Part shown: positions 1-9,872 of the stretch, in pieces
Layout of the letters: each line of letters begins with the position of its first letter
Numbering within the stretch: position 1 is the first letter of the stretch
From: Podospora comata
Taxonomy: Eukaryota > Ascomycota > Sordariomycetes > Sordariales > Podosporaceae
NCBI GenBank assembly: GCA_017354895.1
Contig: CP071496.1
Coordinates: 2,294,001-2,358,000 of the forward strand
DNA: 64,000 nt
Reading direction: 5' to 3'
Translations under genes and position numbers: made by a program
Notes under the pieces: model-generated
What the model saw: only the letters and a program-made list of their open reading frames with translations
The model's database searches: none
What the model was told of the DNA's origin: nothing

Positions 1-1184
1 CTCGTGCCGGCTCAGGATCACCATGAAGCTTCCGTGCCAATGCCGAGTTCGGATCGTGATGAGACTCAAAAGTCGAGGGTTGTGGCGACGAAGAGCGGAA
101 AGCCGGGTTTATACTCCTCGAAAACTGCGCGACCGAATAATTATCATCGTCCGACACCTCCGACTGGGAATCCATATCCCCCCGGCAAAAGTTGATGTAC
201 TTTGGCGCATCCGGAATCTCCTGACCAGTCCCCTTCTCGGTGATGAACGTTATTATGTCCTTCTCCACCTCCATATGTTCCAGGGACAGCCTGATCTTTT
301 CGCAGGAAGAGTCGTCACTAACGCAGACAGTCGACGCAATATTCGCAAACTGCCAGAGGCTGCTCTTGGTGAAATCCAAGCGCTCCTCCTCTAAATCCTG
401 GAACTTGTCAGCCGCCGCCTTCCACTCCCTGTTCCACCTCGCCGTTGTCTCCTCCAGCGCCCTGACCGCAGCCTCGTACTCGGCGTTGGAGGCAGCCAAG
501 CTGATCTGTGTCTTCTCCAACTTCGCCTTATTCTTTCTCTCCTCTTGGCCCATGACCATGTGCCCTTGCGCGAGGTAGCCCTTGATCTTGAGACACTCCT
601 GCTCGTACTTGTCTCTCGTTTTGTTGACCATCTGCGTCTGCTGCACCTTGGTCTTGAGCAGCTTCTCCACCGTGTTCTGCACAATCTTTCGTCGCTCCTT
701 CATCCCACCAGCAAACGCAGCCAGGGGTTCCTCGAGTTCGCTCTTCATTTGCTGCGCGATATGCTGATGCTGTTTGCCCATCGACTCGACTTCAGCCCGG
801 ACAATATCCAGCGACTGTCTCAGAGTCCCCGTCTCCTGCGAACCCAGGTTCTTGCGGCATAGCGAGAGTAGTTTTCGGGCGTAATCGTCTTCGATGGATG
901 CGCGGGCTATTTTTTTTTTCCTGACTGTCAGTCGATTCTCACCTGGCTTGAAAAGGAGAGAAACTCACCGCTGTAGAAGTTCTTGAGTTCATCGCATGTG
1001 AGCTTGGCGTTTGCCATGCGCTCGAGCAGGGGTCCGACACCGGCATCGTCTTTACCCCAGAAGTTGTTGGCGACTATTATTATCGGAAAAAGTCAGTCGT
1101 TGAATCCCCCTTCCGAAGCTGTCCAGCTCCATCAAACTTACAAGAAAGGGCGACGGCCGGCCCATCGTTGTAATCGGCCGTCAT
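1..1184 (-). CDS. cdc15: F-BAR septation protein, Cdc15/Imp2/Hof1 family (partial, C-terminus off window)
   Basis: F-BAR proteins of this family bend membrane and scaffold the contractile ring and septum at the cell cortex. Three exons are visible: 1142-1184, 969-1073 and 906 down to the window edge. The introns have GTAAGT and GTGAGT donors, and the phases agree. The start gives MTADYNDGPAVALS, followed by FANNFWGKDDAGVGPLLERM and then an ALT-CDEL-type helix with EEDYARKLLSLCRKN; this is the classic first part of an F-BAR (FCH) domain. A long charged coiled coil follows, with a serine-rich stretch (SQSEVSDDDNYS) at the window edge. The SH3 domain expected at the C-terminus lies outside the window. 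Family assignment is firm; the choice between Cdc15-like and Imp2-like is less so, because filamentous fungi commonly have one such gene. Confidence 0.85.
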
Positions 1185-2679
1185 GGCGCCTGACGGAGAA
1201 GCAAAACTGAGATTGACCTAGTTTTTTCTCCTTTCTGCTTCAAGTGAAAATCCCCGGAAAACACTAGGAAATTTTGCTTTGCCGCCGCAGCGTCGCGGGT
1301 AATGTACTCTTCAATCTGATATAGTGTTGCAAAAATCGATATGGAAAACCCGCGCGCAAAGTCGGCCAGCGAGACAAGACACACAAAAGGAAGATTGCCG
1401 CTGCGGTAAAAGGGCTGGTAAAGACAGTTTCAATATGCCGGGTGAGTTAAGAAGGGGGGGTTGGATCTGGAATGTATAATGGGTGTTGAAGAAAGGGAAA
1501 GAGAGCACCAGTTCTTGGTTTCCTGCTGCACAAGTGTTGACTTCCTTTGCCGCTGACGCCGGGTTGGATGGATTGGTCGCGAGGGGCAACCACACTGCAC
1601 AAGCGCCGAGCCGCTCTGACTTGCATGATCAGCCCTCCCCCACCATTGAAGAAATGATGGTTAGCAGGGGACTTTTACTCACTTTCTTGGTTTTTTGGTG
1701 TTTTGGCGACGGTAAACCAAACTAAAGGCCTTTTGTCAAGATTGAGGATGGTTTCTCAAGAGGGAATTGTCGTCGTGGGTCAGACAGAAAAGTGGGAAGA
1801 CCCTCACAAGCTGATGATGTGTTAAGGAGGGGCTGGGAAAGCCTTGCTCGATTGCTCCCTATTCGTTGGTTGTCCTGCGCTAACAACGTGGTGCTCAGAT
1901 CCGCCTTCTCTTCGGAAAGGGGCACATTATCCAAGGTCAAAATTGTGCTTCTTTAGGTACTGACGGGTCCTAAGCGTCTATCGCTCGGGTTCCAGCTCAA
2001 TCAACATCACTGGTAGTTGAGTCGCAGCAACCAAGTCGCTCGGCTTATGGGTGCTTGGGCGGATGGCAAATGATCCCTCGCCTGCAAGCTCAAGATCTCT
2101 CGCCCGCAAGCCCACTATGTCGTCTCTAACCGCAGTCGCCCAGGCCTTTAACAATCGGGTCAACGCAACCCCCAACAGCATCATCTTGGGCTTGCGGGCG
2201 AGGAATTTCGGGCTTGCGGGCGATTGTTAATCGTGATAGCTGCAGAATACGAAAAGAGGGAGGAGAACGACTGCATTTCTTTGTTTGCTTTTGGCTTTTC
2301 ACAGTGCGCTCCTTCCTTTAAATACGACCTTGTTCGTTCCTTCCCCAAAGTGACCCTTCGTTCGTTCTTTCCCCCAAATCATCCTGGTCAAGGCCGTAAA
2401 AACACCGTACTCTCCCATTCAGCCTTGTTTACTACTTATATGAAGAAAGCTTAAGACTTAGTATAGTATGGCTTTGAAGGGCTCGGGAGGACTTGTCCAG
2501 TTTAGTTTAAGAGATGTTTGGACTATAGAGAGAGGCGCTTTGGACATTGATTTGGTATGTGTATGGTCGATCAGATCATGAAATCTTCAGGATATGAGGT
2601 GGGGGCTCTGCCAAAACTCAATACAATTACACAGTATGGTCAAACCTCAAGTTGGGATTCTCTTTCCTGATCTCAAAAT
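1185..2679. other. Intergenic region, divergent 5' flank of the F-BAR gene
   Basis: No coding region is convincing here: open frames are short and lack family features. The stretch holds the promoter of the F-BAR gene and the 3' flank of the IMPACT gene. The only structured part is the repeat cluster at 2076-2230, listed separately. Confidence 0.5.
2076..2230. repeat. Cluster of short inverted and direct repeats
   Basis: A 16-bp sequence, CTCGCCCGCAAGCCCA at 2099-2114, recurs as a perfect reverse complement at 2187-2202. A near copy lies in direct orientation just before the first one (CTCGCCTGCAAGCTCA, from about 2078), and a further inverted near-copy lies at 2209-2223. A second inverted pair, TTAACAATCG near 2148 and CGATTGTTAA near 2221, interlocks with the first. 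It could be a relic of a small inverted-repeat element or a structured RNA/DNA site; no function can be assigned. Confidence 0.6.
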
Positions 2680-4458
2680 TCATGACTGATCCCCTCGTCT
2701 CAGCTTTAGAAGATCCACCAACTTCACCGACCCCTTCCCACCCCAGCCATTTGGGCCACTATCCACCTCTGGACGAATGGCGCAGTACCAAGCCCACGTC
2801 CTCCTATCGAGTTCTGCCACATCAAGATGATCCGCCCAGCTATCAAAAAGCAATCTCAACGCCCCAAGCAACAACCCCAAATTCTCCTCCCTTTCCGCCT
2901 CCAGTACTTTGGCCGTTTTATGCACCGCTTTTTTCTTTGAAGGGCTCATCGCTGTTTCGTCGGCTGGCGGTGGTGATGGCTTCCCAAAACTCCTCATCAA
3001 ATACGATCTGGCCGCCTCGGGCCGGTGAATATGCATCCCCACGACATGGGTTAGCGGCTGCAGCTGCTTGCCTGACCCGTAACCTCCAACTGTGGTCCCA
3101 GGCTGGGCTTTTCTCATGGCTTCGAGATCCAGGCCCCAAAGAGCCTCTCCTCCGAGTGAAATACTTCCTCCCGTCTTTCGCATTCGTTCACCGAGCGCAG
3201 ACGTAACCGCATTTCTCATCAACCTCCACCTGTCCGGCCCTAACATCGTCCCTCCGAACCAACGGGTGAGAACGACGAGTGTATCGACCGCCCCAGCCTC
3301 CCGCATAACCTTCAGCATGAGATCCCCACACCCAGTCTCCCCATCATCAAATGACTCCTCCCTCATGGTCCTCTGAGTGAGCCAATTCGCATTCTCTGGC
3401 GGCTTCAGCCGGAAAGCCCAGGCATTATGCGTTGCACTCTTCAACTCAGGGTGATTATGCATCAAGCTCTCCATCAGGTACTTCCTCTGCGACGGTGACG
3501 TTAAATGAATGGCCCTCGCCACAAACTTGGAGTCCTTCATAATAATCGGCGGGCTCGTAGACCAAGTAGCCGTAGGTGTAGGCGCCGGGTCCAGCGTCGA
3601 GGCCGTCGTTGCACCCGTCGCCTGTGACCCTCCCGCTCCATCCTTTTTTTCGTCGCCGGACCTTTCCTCACCTTTCCACTCATACCCACTCCTTTTGAGA
3701 ACCGCAACCTCCCTACCCATTACCTTCACCCTCGGCTGACCTTCCCCATACCCCTCCTGATCCGCACTGGGGCCTTTGTCCAATCCCAAACTCACAGCCT
3801 TGGACCGAGAGTTGGCGCTCACCACCGCCTGACCGAGGCTGAGTCTACTCGATAACGGCTGCTCAGGCATGGTATATCGAAGCATCTCCACCGCAAAGGC
3901 AAGTACGAGTGGCGCCCGGTTAGTTTCGATGACCGTCTCCTTTATAGTATCCTCGTCTGTGCATATTGGCAGCTCCAGGGAAGCCTCCAATTCCTGGGGG
4001 GTCATTTCAACAGGGCCAGTCATGAAAACGTCGCTTTTGGCGCGTTTGGATACCGGTGATGTGGATGATATTGATGATCCACGCTTGAGAACACCGCCGC
4101 CAGAGGGTGGTGATGATGACTGTGTGGCATTTCTCTTGATGACGGCCTTGCAGGCGTTTTGGAGAGCGCGTGCGACCTTGTCGTCTTTGAGAGCTTCCTG
4201 AACGGTGGGGAGGGACGCTTCGGATATTTGTTTGATGCTGTTTTGACTTGTTAGTTGATATTGAATCGGTACAGATGTCCATAAAGTCGTATATTCCCAA
4301 ACGAATATGAGGTTGAGGATCAAAATCAAGCCGATAGCTCACCTCCTGAGATCAACTGCCTGGAGGGCTTTGATTGATGTCATAGCTTGGAGCATGGGCA
4401 TTTTTCTTGTGACGGTCATGAGCCGTATGAGGTCTTGGAGATCCTGTTGGGTAGCCAT
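2680..4458 (-). CDS. IMPACT (UPF0029) N-terminal domain protein
   Basis: The gene has two exons, 4343-4458 (starting MATQQDLQDLIRLM) and 2680-4237, joined across a GTGAGC..CAG intron to give 557 aa. Residues about 275-385 form an IMPACT-type domain: SKFVARAIHLTSPSQRKYLM, then NAWAFRLKPPE, DDGETGCGDLM and VVLTRWFGGTMLG. The DDGE and RWFGG motifs are the conserved core of the YigZ/IMPACT fold. The N-terminal 270 residues are a serine/proline-rich region of no known domain with a KRAKSD basic patch. In yeast, Yih1 carries this domain and regulates Gcn2, but this protein lacks an obvious RWD domain, so it is not a Yih1 orthologue. Function is unknown. The intron lies close to the start, which is common in this genome. 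Confidence 0.85.
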
Positions 4459-4660
4459 CTTTGCAATGTGACTGACTGCCTGGAAAACGATGAGGCCGGT
4501 AGACGTCTTCGTGAGAAATGTCGTGAAGACAAAGTGATGGTCGCGTGTGAGTGCCAGGAGAAGGGGCGAATCAGGATACCCCTGGTTAGCTTTGTGTGGG
4601 GAATCTAGGCACCTGTGGAGCCGTGTGCGGGAAGGTGGGGGGGTGACATCGTTGACAGAG

Positions 4661-4849
4661 AAAGACTGCAACAAGATTGCAAGGCCTTGAAAGACAACCA
4701 ACAGGCCTTCAAACATAATTAACAGGCCTTTAGGGATAGTTGATAGGCCCTGAACACGTATCAAAAGGCCTTGAAAGACAGTCAAGAGGCATGCTAACCA
4801 TCTTCTAAGGTCTGTTGATTATCTTTCAAAGCATTAATTATTTTGTCCA
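4661..4849. repeat. 21-bp tandem repeat, array A
   Basis: About nine diverged units sit in exact 21-nt phase, with AGGCC-type unit starts at 4682, 4703, 4724, 4745, 4766, 4787 and 4808. Typical units begin AGGCCTTGAAAGACA or AGGCCTTTAGGGATAG. Spacing is preserved although sequence has drifted, so length changes seem to have been rare. It lies between the IMPACT and OMS1-like genes, which diverge from it. It belongs to the same family as the arrays at 29203-29307 and 39120-39308. Confidence 0.85.
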
Positions 4850-5082
4850 TGACCTGACAAGGTGGGCCTTCACCGTGGTGAGCGTTGATTATGTAATCTC
4901 CACATTCGACACTCAACAAGAGTCTGATTGGCTGGAAAGCTCTGGCGCACTCAAGCTTCACAACTGACCATCAAGGGCGAGCGAGAGCTCACACCACACC
5001 CGCCCAGGCCATCACCGGATCCCGTACCCGGACTTATATGAGAGCAGGCAAACACCCATCACCCCTCTCTCACACCACAACC

Positions 5083-6462
5083 ATGGCCTCCCGACTAAGG
5101 CTGTCCTCAAGGACACCCTTCTCATTACACCCTCACCTCTATTCACCTTCCAACCTGCCCAGCTACTCCCGCCAATTAAGCCTCTCTTCAGCCCTCCAAT
5201 ACGCCAAACGAAAACCATCCCCATCCTCACCACCCTCGCCACCCCAAAGCCCCCTCCGCTCCAAAAAGTCCCCCCTCCCCCCACCGAACAACTTCGTCCC
5301 CCCAAAACCAAAGCTCTCCCTCTACCGCGACGACACCCCCACCTCAAAACCCCCCCTCACCCTAGAAGAAAACATCCAACGCCACCGCAAAATACCCCTC
5401 TACGGCGCCCTCGCAGTTGCCTTCCTCGCCTCCTTGTACATCTCGGCAGTAGTAACAAACACCTTCAAAACCCCCCCCATCTCCGACCTCCCCCCCCTCG
5501 GCCCATCCCTCCCCCAACCCCACCCCTCCTGCTGCCCCCCAACTGGCCTACCCCCCTCATTAACCCCCGTCTCCGCCCTCGAATTCGACACCTCACTCAA
5601 CACCTCCGAAAGTCTCTCCCGTATCACCGCCAACAGAACCTACCTCGCCAGCCGCGCCAAAGGCCACGTCTTGGAAGTAGCTTGTGGCACGGGGAGAAAT
5701 CTGCCGTATTACAGCTGGGAGTATGTAGTTCACCCGTTCGAGGAATACTCCCCCGAGGAACAGCTCGCCAAGGCGAAGAGTAGGATGGCGAAGATATTGG
5801 ATATTAAAAGGGGGAGTTCGTGGGGGTATGGGACAAAGTCCAAGGTTACGGCTGGTGAGAGGAGGGTGGGGGGGATGGAGGGTGAGGTTTTGTCATATAC
5901 GGCGGTGGATGTCTCGCCTGAGATGTTGTCTGTTGCACGCAATCGACTAAGGGAGTCGGTGCCGGGGTTGAGGCAGGTGATGGCTAAGAAGAGGGCTGAG
6001 CCCTACCCAAAACTGACGAACCCTGAGGAGGTCGTGCCGGTGGTTGCTGCGCTGGATGGGAGGGTTCAGTTACTGCTTGGGGATGCAGAGGCAGGACTGC
6101 CAAGGGGGAGGGAGAGGTATGATACGGTTATTCAGAGTTTCGGGCTTTGTTCGGTGAAGGATCCACAGGGGTTGCTGGTGAAGATGGCGGGGAGGGTGGT
6201 GCCCGGGACGGGGAGGATTTTGCTGCTGGAGCATGGGAGGGGTTGGTTTGGGTGGATTAATGGACTGCTAGACAAGTACGCGCCGGGGCATTTTCAGAAG
6301 TTTGGGTGTTGGTGGAATAGGGATATTGAGGGGTTGGTGAAGGGGGCGAGTGAGGAGCTGGGGGGGAGGTTGGAGGTGGTGAGGATGGATAGGCCGTGGT
6401 ATCATGCGGGTACGACGGTGGTGCTGGAGTTGAGGGTGAAGGAGGAGGGGGACGGGAAGTGA
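5083..6462 (+). CDS. OMS1: OMS1-like mitochondrial SAM-dependent methyltransferase
   Basis: A single-exon gene of 459 aa. The start at 5083 (CAACCATGG context) was preferred to an in-frame ATG at 5038 because it gives a mitochondrial-type presequence rich in Arg, Ser and Leu (MASRLRLSSRTPFSLHP). A proline-rich linker follows, then one membrane segment at about residues 106-126 (YGALAVAFLASLYISAVV). Methyltransferase motif I is VLEVACGTGRNLPYY near residue 196. A later block (YTAVDVSPEMLSVARNRL) is motif II, and VIQSFGLCSVKDP and ILLLEHGRG are further class I motifs. Yeast Oms1 is an inner-membrane protein of this build, recovered as a suppressor of respiratory defects; its substrate is uncertain. 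Codon use shifts from C-rich to G-rich third positions along the gene. Confidence 0.88.
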   Translation: MASRLRLSSRTPFSLHPHLYSPSNLPSYSRQLSLSSALQYAKRKPSPSSPPSPPQSPLRSKKSPLPPPNNFVPPKPKLSLYRDDTPTSKPPLTLEENIQRHRKIPLYGALAVAFLASLYISAVVTNTFKTPPISDLPPLGPSLPQPHPSCCPPTGLPPSLTPVSALEFDTSLNTSESLSRITANRTYLASRAKGHVLEVACGTGRNLPYYSWEYVVHPFEEYSPEEQLAKAKSRMAKILDIKRGSSWGYGTKSKVTAGERRVGGMEGEVLSYTAVDVSPEMLSVARNRLRESVPGLRQVMAKKRAEPYPKLTNPEEVVPVVAALDGRVQLLLGDAEAGLPRGRERYDTVIQSFGLCSVKDPQGLLVKMAGRVVPGTGRILLLEHGRGWFGWINGLLDKYAPGHFQKFGCWWNRDIEGLVKGASEELGGRLEVVRMDRPWYHAGTTVVLELRVKEEGDGK

Positions 6463-6714
6463 TGTGTAGGATTGGGAGTGATGAGCAAATGTGTACGATC
6501 TGAATAACAAAAGGCAGATATGTGTGATGGAGTACTCTCGTGTATTTGTATCACTGGCAAATAGACAAACGATCCAAAGCTTTTTGAGCTAGACAAAATA
6601 AAAAAACCGGATAAAATCCCCTATATATCACCATCTCATTCCAACCAAAGTCATCCACCAAAACCACCCGCAAACCCGCACCATCCACCAAACAGCAGCC
6701 CAAGATCCCCCATC

Positions 6715-7290
6715 TCAGCGACGCTTTTCCACCATCCGAGCTACCAAGCAACTGTCGTCGTGAAAGGGATCAGGCATCTCTGACCCCCACATGACACACT
6801 CTCTAGGTCCACGCCTCCGCCTCATCTTGGTTACTGCGCCGTACCACCCTTTGAAGTTTGGCCTCCATGCCATGGACGAAGCACACATCATCAAGAATCC
6901 TCTCAGGATGTGCATGGTTTTTCCATTTACTACGTCCCGGACAGTGAATCTGCCATAGTTGTAAAAGCCGTCAACTCGTAGTCTAGGGCAGTGCTGGTTG
7001 GAGAGCGAACGCGCTAGTTATCTTTCGTTGCATCACGGTAGGATCCTCGGATAATAGGGTCCAATTGAGCTGGTTGAGTTGGTCCCGTTGTAGCTACTTG
7101 CATCCATCTGGATCCGGAGGCCACAGAACGCTCACAAACAGCTCCTGTTCGATCAGCGTTCGCAGGCGCGCGGGAGTTTCGTCCCCGCTGGCGCTGTCAA
7201 GTATGGGTTTCTCAGATGAGACATAGTTTTCGAGTCATCAAACAAGCCGTTTGTAATCTGCAAAGGCGGTGGGTTGGTTATGCTTTAGTT
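6715..7290 (-). pseudogene. Decayed protein-coding gene, unidentified
   Basis: Three successive protein-like stretches read on the minus strand in different frames. One, near 7210-7290, reads ITNGLFDDSKTMSHLRNPY. Another, near 7090-7200, includes ETPARLRTLIEQELFVSVLW. The last, at 6715-7013, includes YNYGRFTVRDVVNGKTMHIL and FKGWYGAVTKMRRRRG and ends in a stop. They have natural amino-acid composition but are broken by stops and frame changes, and I could not join them with good introns. I do not recognise the family. An intron-containing live gene cannot be excluded. It may be the 3' part of the same locus as the membrane-protein remnant at 7785-8397. Confidence 0.35.
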
Positions 7291-7784
7291 GTTAATGATC
7301 CAAACAATTCTGGTCAACATGCTTGTGGGCAATATCATTGACGTGCCCAATCATCAACCCCGAGTCTAAAGATGCCCGTCTAATTTCAGAATGCAACCAG
7401 ACTTGTTTGTTCAAGCCTTGCTTGGGTACTCCATACCCTGTTATAGAGTTGGAAAAGAAAGCAGAGAGTACAGTTGATGGGCCTCATGTTAAAGAGACCT
7501 ATAACAAAATGGACAGCAAGAACAAGGCCCGTCGGAGATTGGAAGGAGACTCTCCAACGATAGGTAGCAGTACTGCTTCCGACCAAAGGACGTCATTGAG
7601 AGAACGATAAAGTGATAGGAGACTATATTGTATTTCTAAGGCCCTCATTCCCTTGGCACCAACGGCCTCCAGCCAAGCCGGACATCTAGGTCTCACTTCT
7701 TCTCCTTTCTATCATCATCACTCCAATGAGTAGAAAGAATCCGTGCACTCCCGTCCTCTGTCGTCTATAGCCAGTAGGTGGTAT

Positions 7785-8397
7785 CTAGCAACTGCTTCCC
7801 AAAAACGACTCCATCCTCATCGTCCTGCTCGGAAGGCTGAATAATAATACAAAATAACGGAGAGAGCTGAGTTCGAGATCAAGAGCTTCTTCCATCTCCC
7901 TTTCCTGCTCCGTAACAAAACCCTCCTTTTTGGATCCCATCGCCCCCTTTTGTGGTAACAGATTGAGCAGAAAGAGTAGAGTCGAAACTGCATAAGCACA
8001 CGTCAAAAAGCCAACAATCAAACGCCGGATATAAAGAAACCGATCGCAAAGCCACCCCCAACCAAAAGCCAAGATAATAAAAATCCCCTGTAACGCCATA
8101 TGCAACCCACATCAGCTAAGTAGTCATAAAACGCCATGCCATGCAATATCGCCATGATGGTACCGTTCCAAACGACATAGCTTCGTCTATGGGAAGACCT
8201 GGCCCATTTTTGCCGTCCGTTCCCGACCAACCGCCCAAGAGAGACAAAACAAGAAAGAAATAATGAAACGGTAAGAAACGTAAAAGCATCGCGGACAAGT
8301 CGTAACAGGCCACATGTGACCCAAAGGAAATGCTGCCGGCAATCACCCGGATACAGCCAATACTGCCAACCCCCAGATCGTACACAACGTCATGCAT
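7785..8397 (-). pseudogene. Membrane-protein gene remnant, unidentified
   Basis: Several overlapping minus-strand frames encode hydrophobic stretches: YDLGVGSIGCIRVIAGSI and LLRFLPFHYFFLVLSLLGGW near 8270-8390, YVVWNGTIMAILHGMAFYDY near 8110-8180, and GIFIILAFGWGW with RLIVGFLTCAYAVSTLLFLL near 7980-8090. No single frame carries them all, so this is a broken gene or a gene whose introns I cannot define. The pattern resembles a polytopic acyltransferase-like membrane protein, but no diagnostic motif is present and I do not assign a family. Confidence 0.3.
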
Positions 8398-8449
8398 GCT
8401 CCCATCCTGTCATACGTACACCAAAACGGAGCCTTGCGCGTCTTCGCGC

Positions 8450-9872
8450 TCAGTAATCGCTCAATAGCCCATCAAGCTCGTCAAGCTCAATATTTTCAGG
8501 GCTGCGGTCCCACTCCAGCATGCTGTCCCATTTATTACAGCTTTCGGTCTCGAGGTCTTTCCTGCTGACGGGGAAGTACATTGTAGACCGGATCGCGGGA
8601 CTTGAAACAAACGACAGATTAGTCGCATTGTTATTGCTGGTTGTGTTGTTCCCGCCAAAGAGCGATCCCTCTTCTTTTTCAAGATCCAAGACGGGCAATG
8701 GCTCAACAATGGTAGGCGGGTTGGCCCTGAGCAGATCGCCATTGAGTTTCCTCTTTTGCAGGCCAGTAGCCGTCTGAGTGAACTCCTTCTCGTCCTTTTC
8801 GAGAGGAGGCGAGGCCGCACGACGGCTGCTGCTGCGGCCATTGCTGTGGTGGGCAATGAAGCGAGAGGTTGGGGGCAGGCAGAAGCCGGGAAGCGAATAA
8901 GAGCCGATAGGCGTGCTCGGCATTTCGTCATCCATATCATCAAACTCTGGGCTTGAGAGATCCACCTCCGGGCTGGGCGACAGCTCGCGGCGCCGAATGG
9001 CGTCGGAGTCGGCGTCCTCAGAGTTGGAAGCTCCACTGGACAGAGAGGGAGAGATGATGGTGCGACTGTGCGCAAGGTGGCTCAAGGTGGCCGCTTGCGC
9101 CGGGTCCGGGAGCGGCTGGTGCGGGCAGGTGGTGAGGTAAAAGTATGTGCGCCTTGGGTGGACAGACTCGAGCTCCTTTGCCAGCGGGCAAGGCGACTGA
9201 GCTGACCAGCCGCTGCGCTTCAAGTAGGTGGCTAACCTTGATGAAATGATGGCGCACGGGTTGGCGGACCTGAGAGGAAAATGGTGAGCAAGAGTGACTC
9301 TGAGGTGGGGGAGACCGAAACTCTAAACGGTTCAGAGAAAGAGAGAGGGGGGGAACATACTGTTGAACGATCTTGAGCTGCTGCATGAGGACAGCAGCGA
9401 GCTCCTTCACTAAGTGTGGTCTGTTGCCCGTGTTTTGGAGCTGAACGATGACAGCCTCGACGATCTCATCGTTGACGGCGTCCATGTCGATTGGTTTCGA
9501 GTCCTCCTCGTCCATCTCGATGGATTGTTGGGCAGCAGGAGGGGATGGCGGGGGAGTGTCTTCGAACTTGACTGTCTGGCTATCGCGCCTCTTGGGCAGC
9601 GGCTCTGAGGTGTGCGCATCATCGTCATCCTGAGTGTGCGCGCGTTTTAGCCTCCTGGAGGGGGCTTCCTTTGTGTTTGATGAAGCCATACTTGACTGAG
9701 TAGAAGAGTTGTTGTTGGAGGAAGAAGAAGAAGCTCGGCTGGCAGCAGCGGCGGCGCGGGCAGCGTGAGTTACAGGAACGTGGATTCCCAACGAGTGCAA
9801 CGACAACGACTTGCGACGAGTGTTGTATGGACGCTCCGAACGCTCGGGGCGCATGATTGTGGTTGGGGCCAT
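8450..9872 (-). CDS. GDS1-type winged-helix domain protein
   Basis: Two exons, 9361-9872 and 8450-9269, are joined by an intron with a GTATGT donor and CAG acceptor, giving 443 aa. The start MAPTTIMRPERSERPYNTRR is the first ATG in frame; an upstream TTG was ignored. A winged-helix region at about residues 140-215 crosses the intron: NDEIVEAVIVQLQNTGNRPH, LVKELAAVLMQQLKIVQQ, then SANPCAIISSRLATYLKRSG and RRTYFYLTTCPHQPLP. This matches the fungal GDS1 winged-helix domain, named after a yeast nuclear protein linked to mitochondrial function. The rest is low-complexity and acidic (SSSSSNNNSS, DMDDEMPSTP), consistent with a nuclear regulator. It probably binds DNA; targets are unknown. Confidence 0.85.

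Noticed and set aside
4339-4785. 148-codon frame on the minus strand reading through array A with a heptad pattern
   Set aside because: The pattern follows from the 21-bp repeat unit, and the frame overlaps the first exon of the IMPACT gene; no sign of a real protein.
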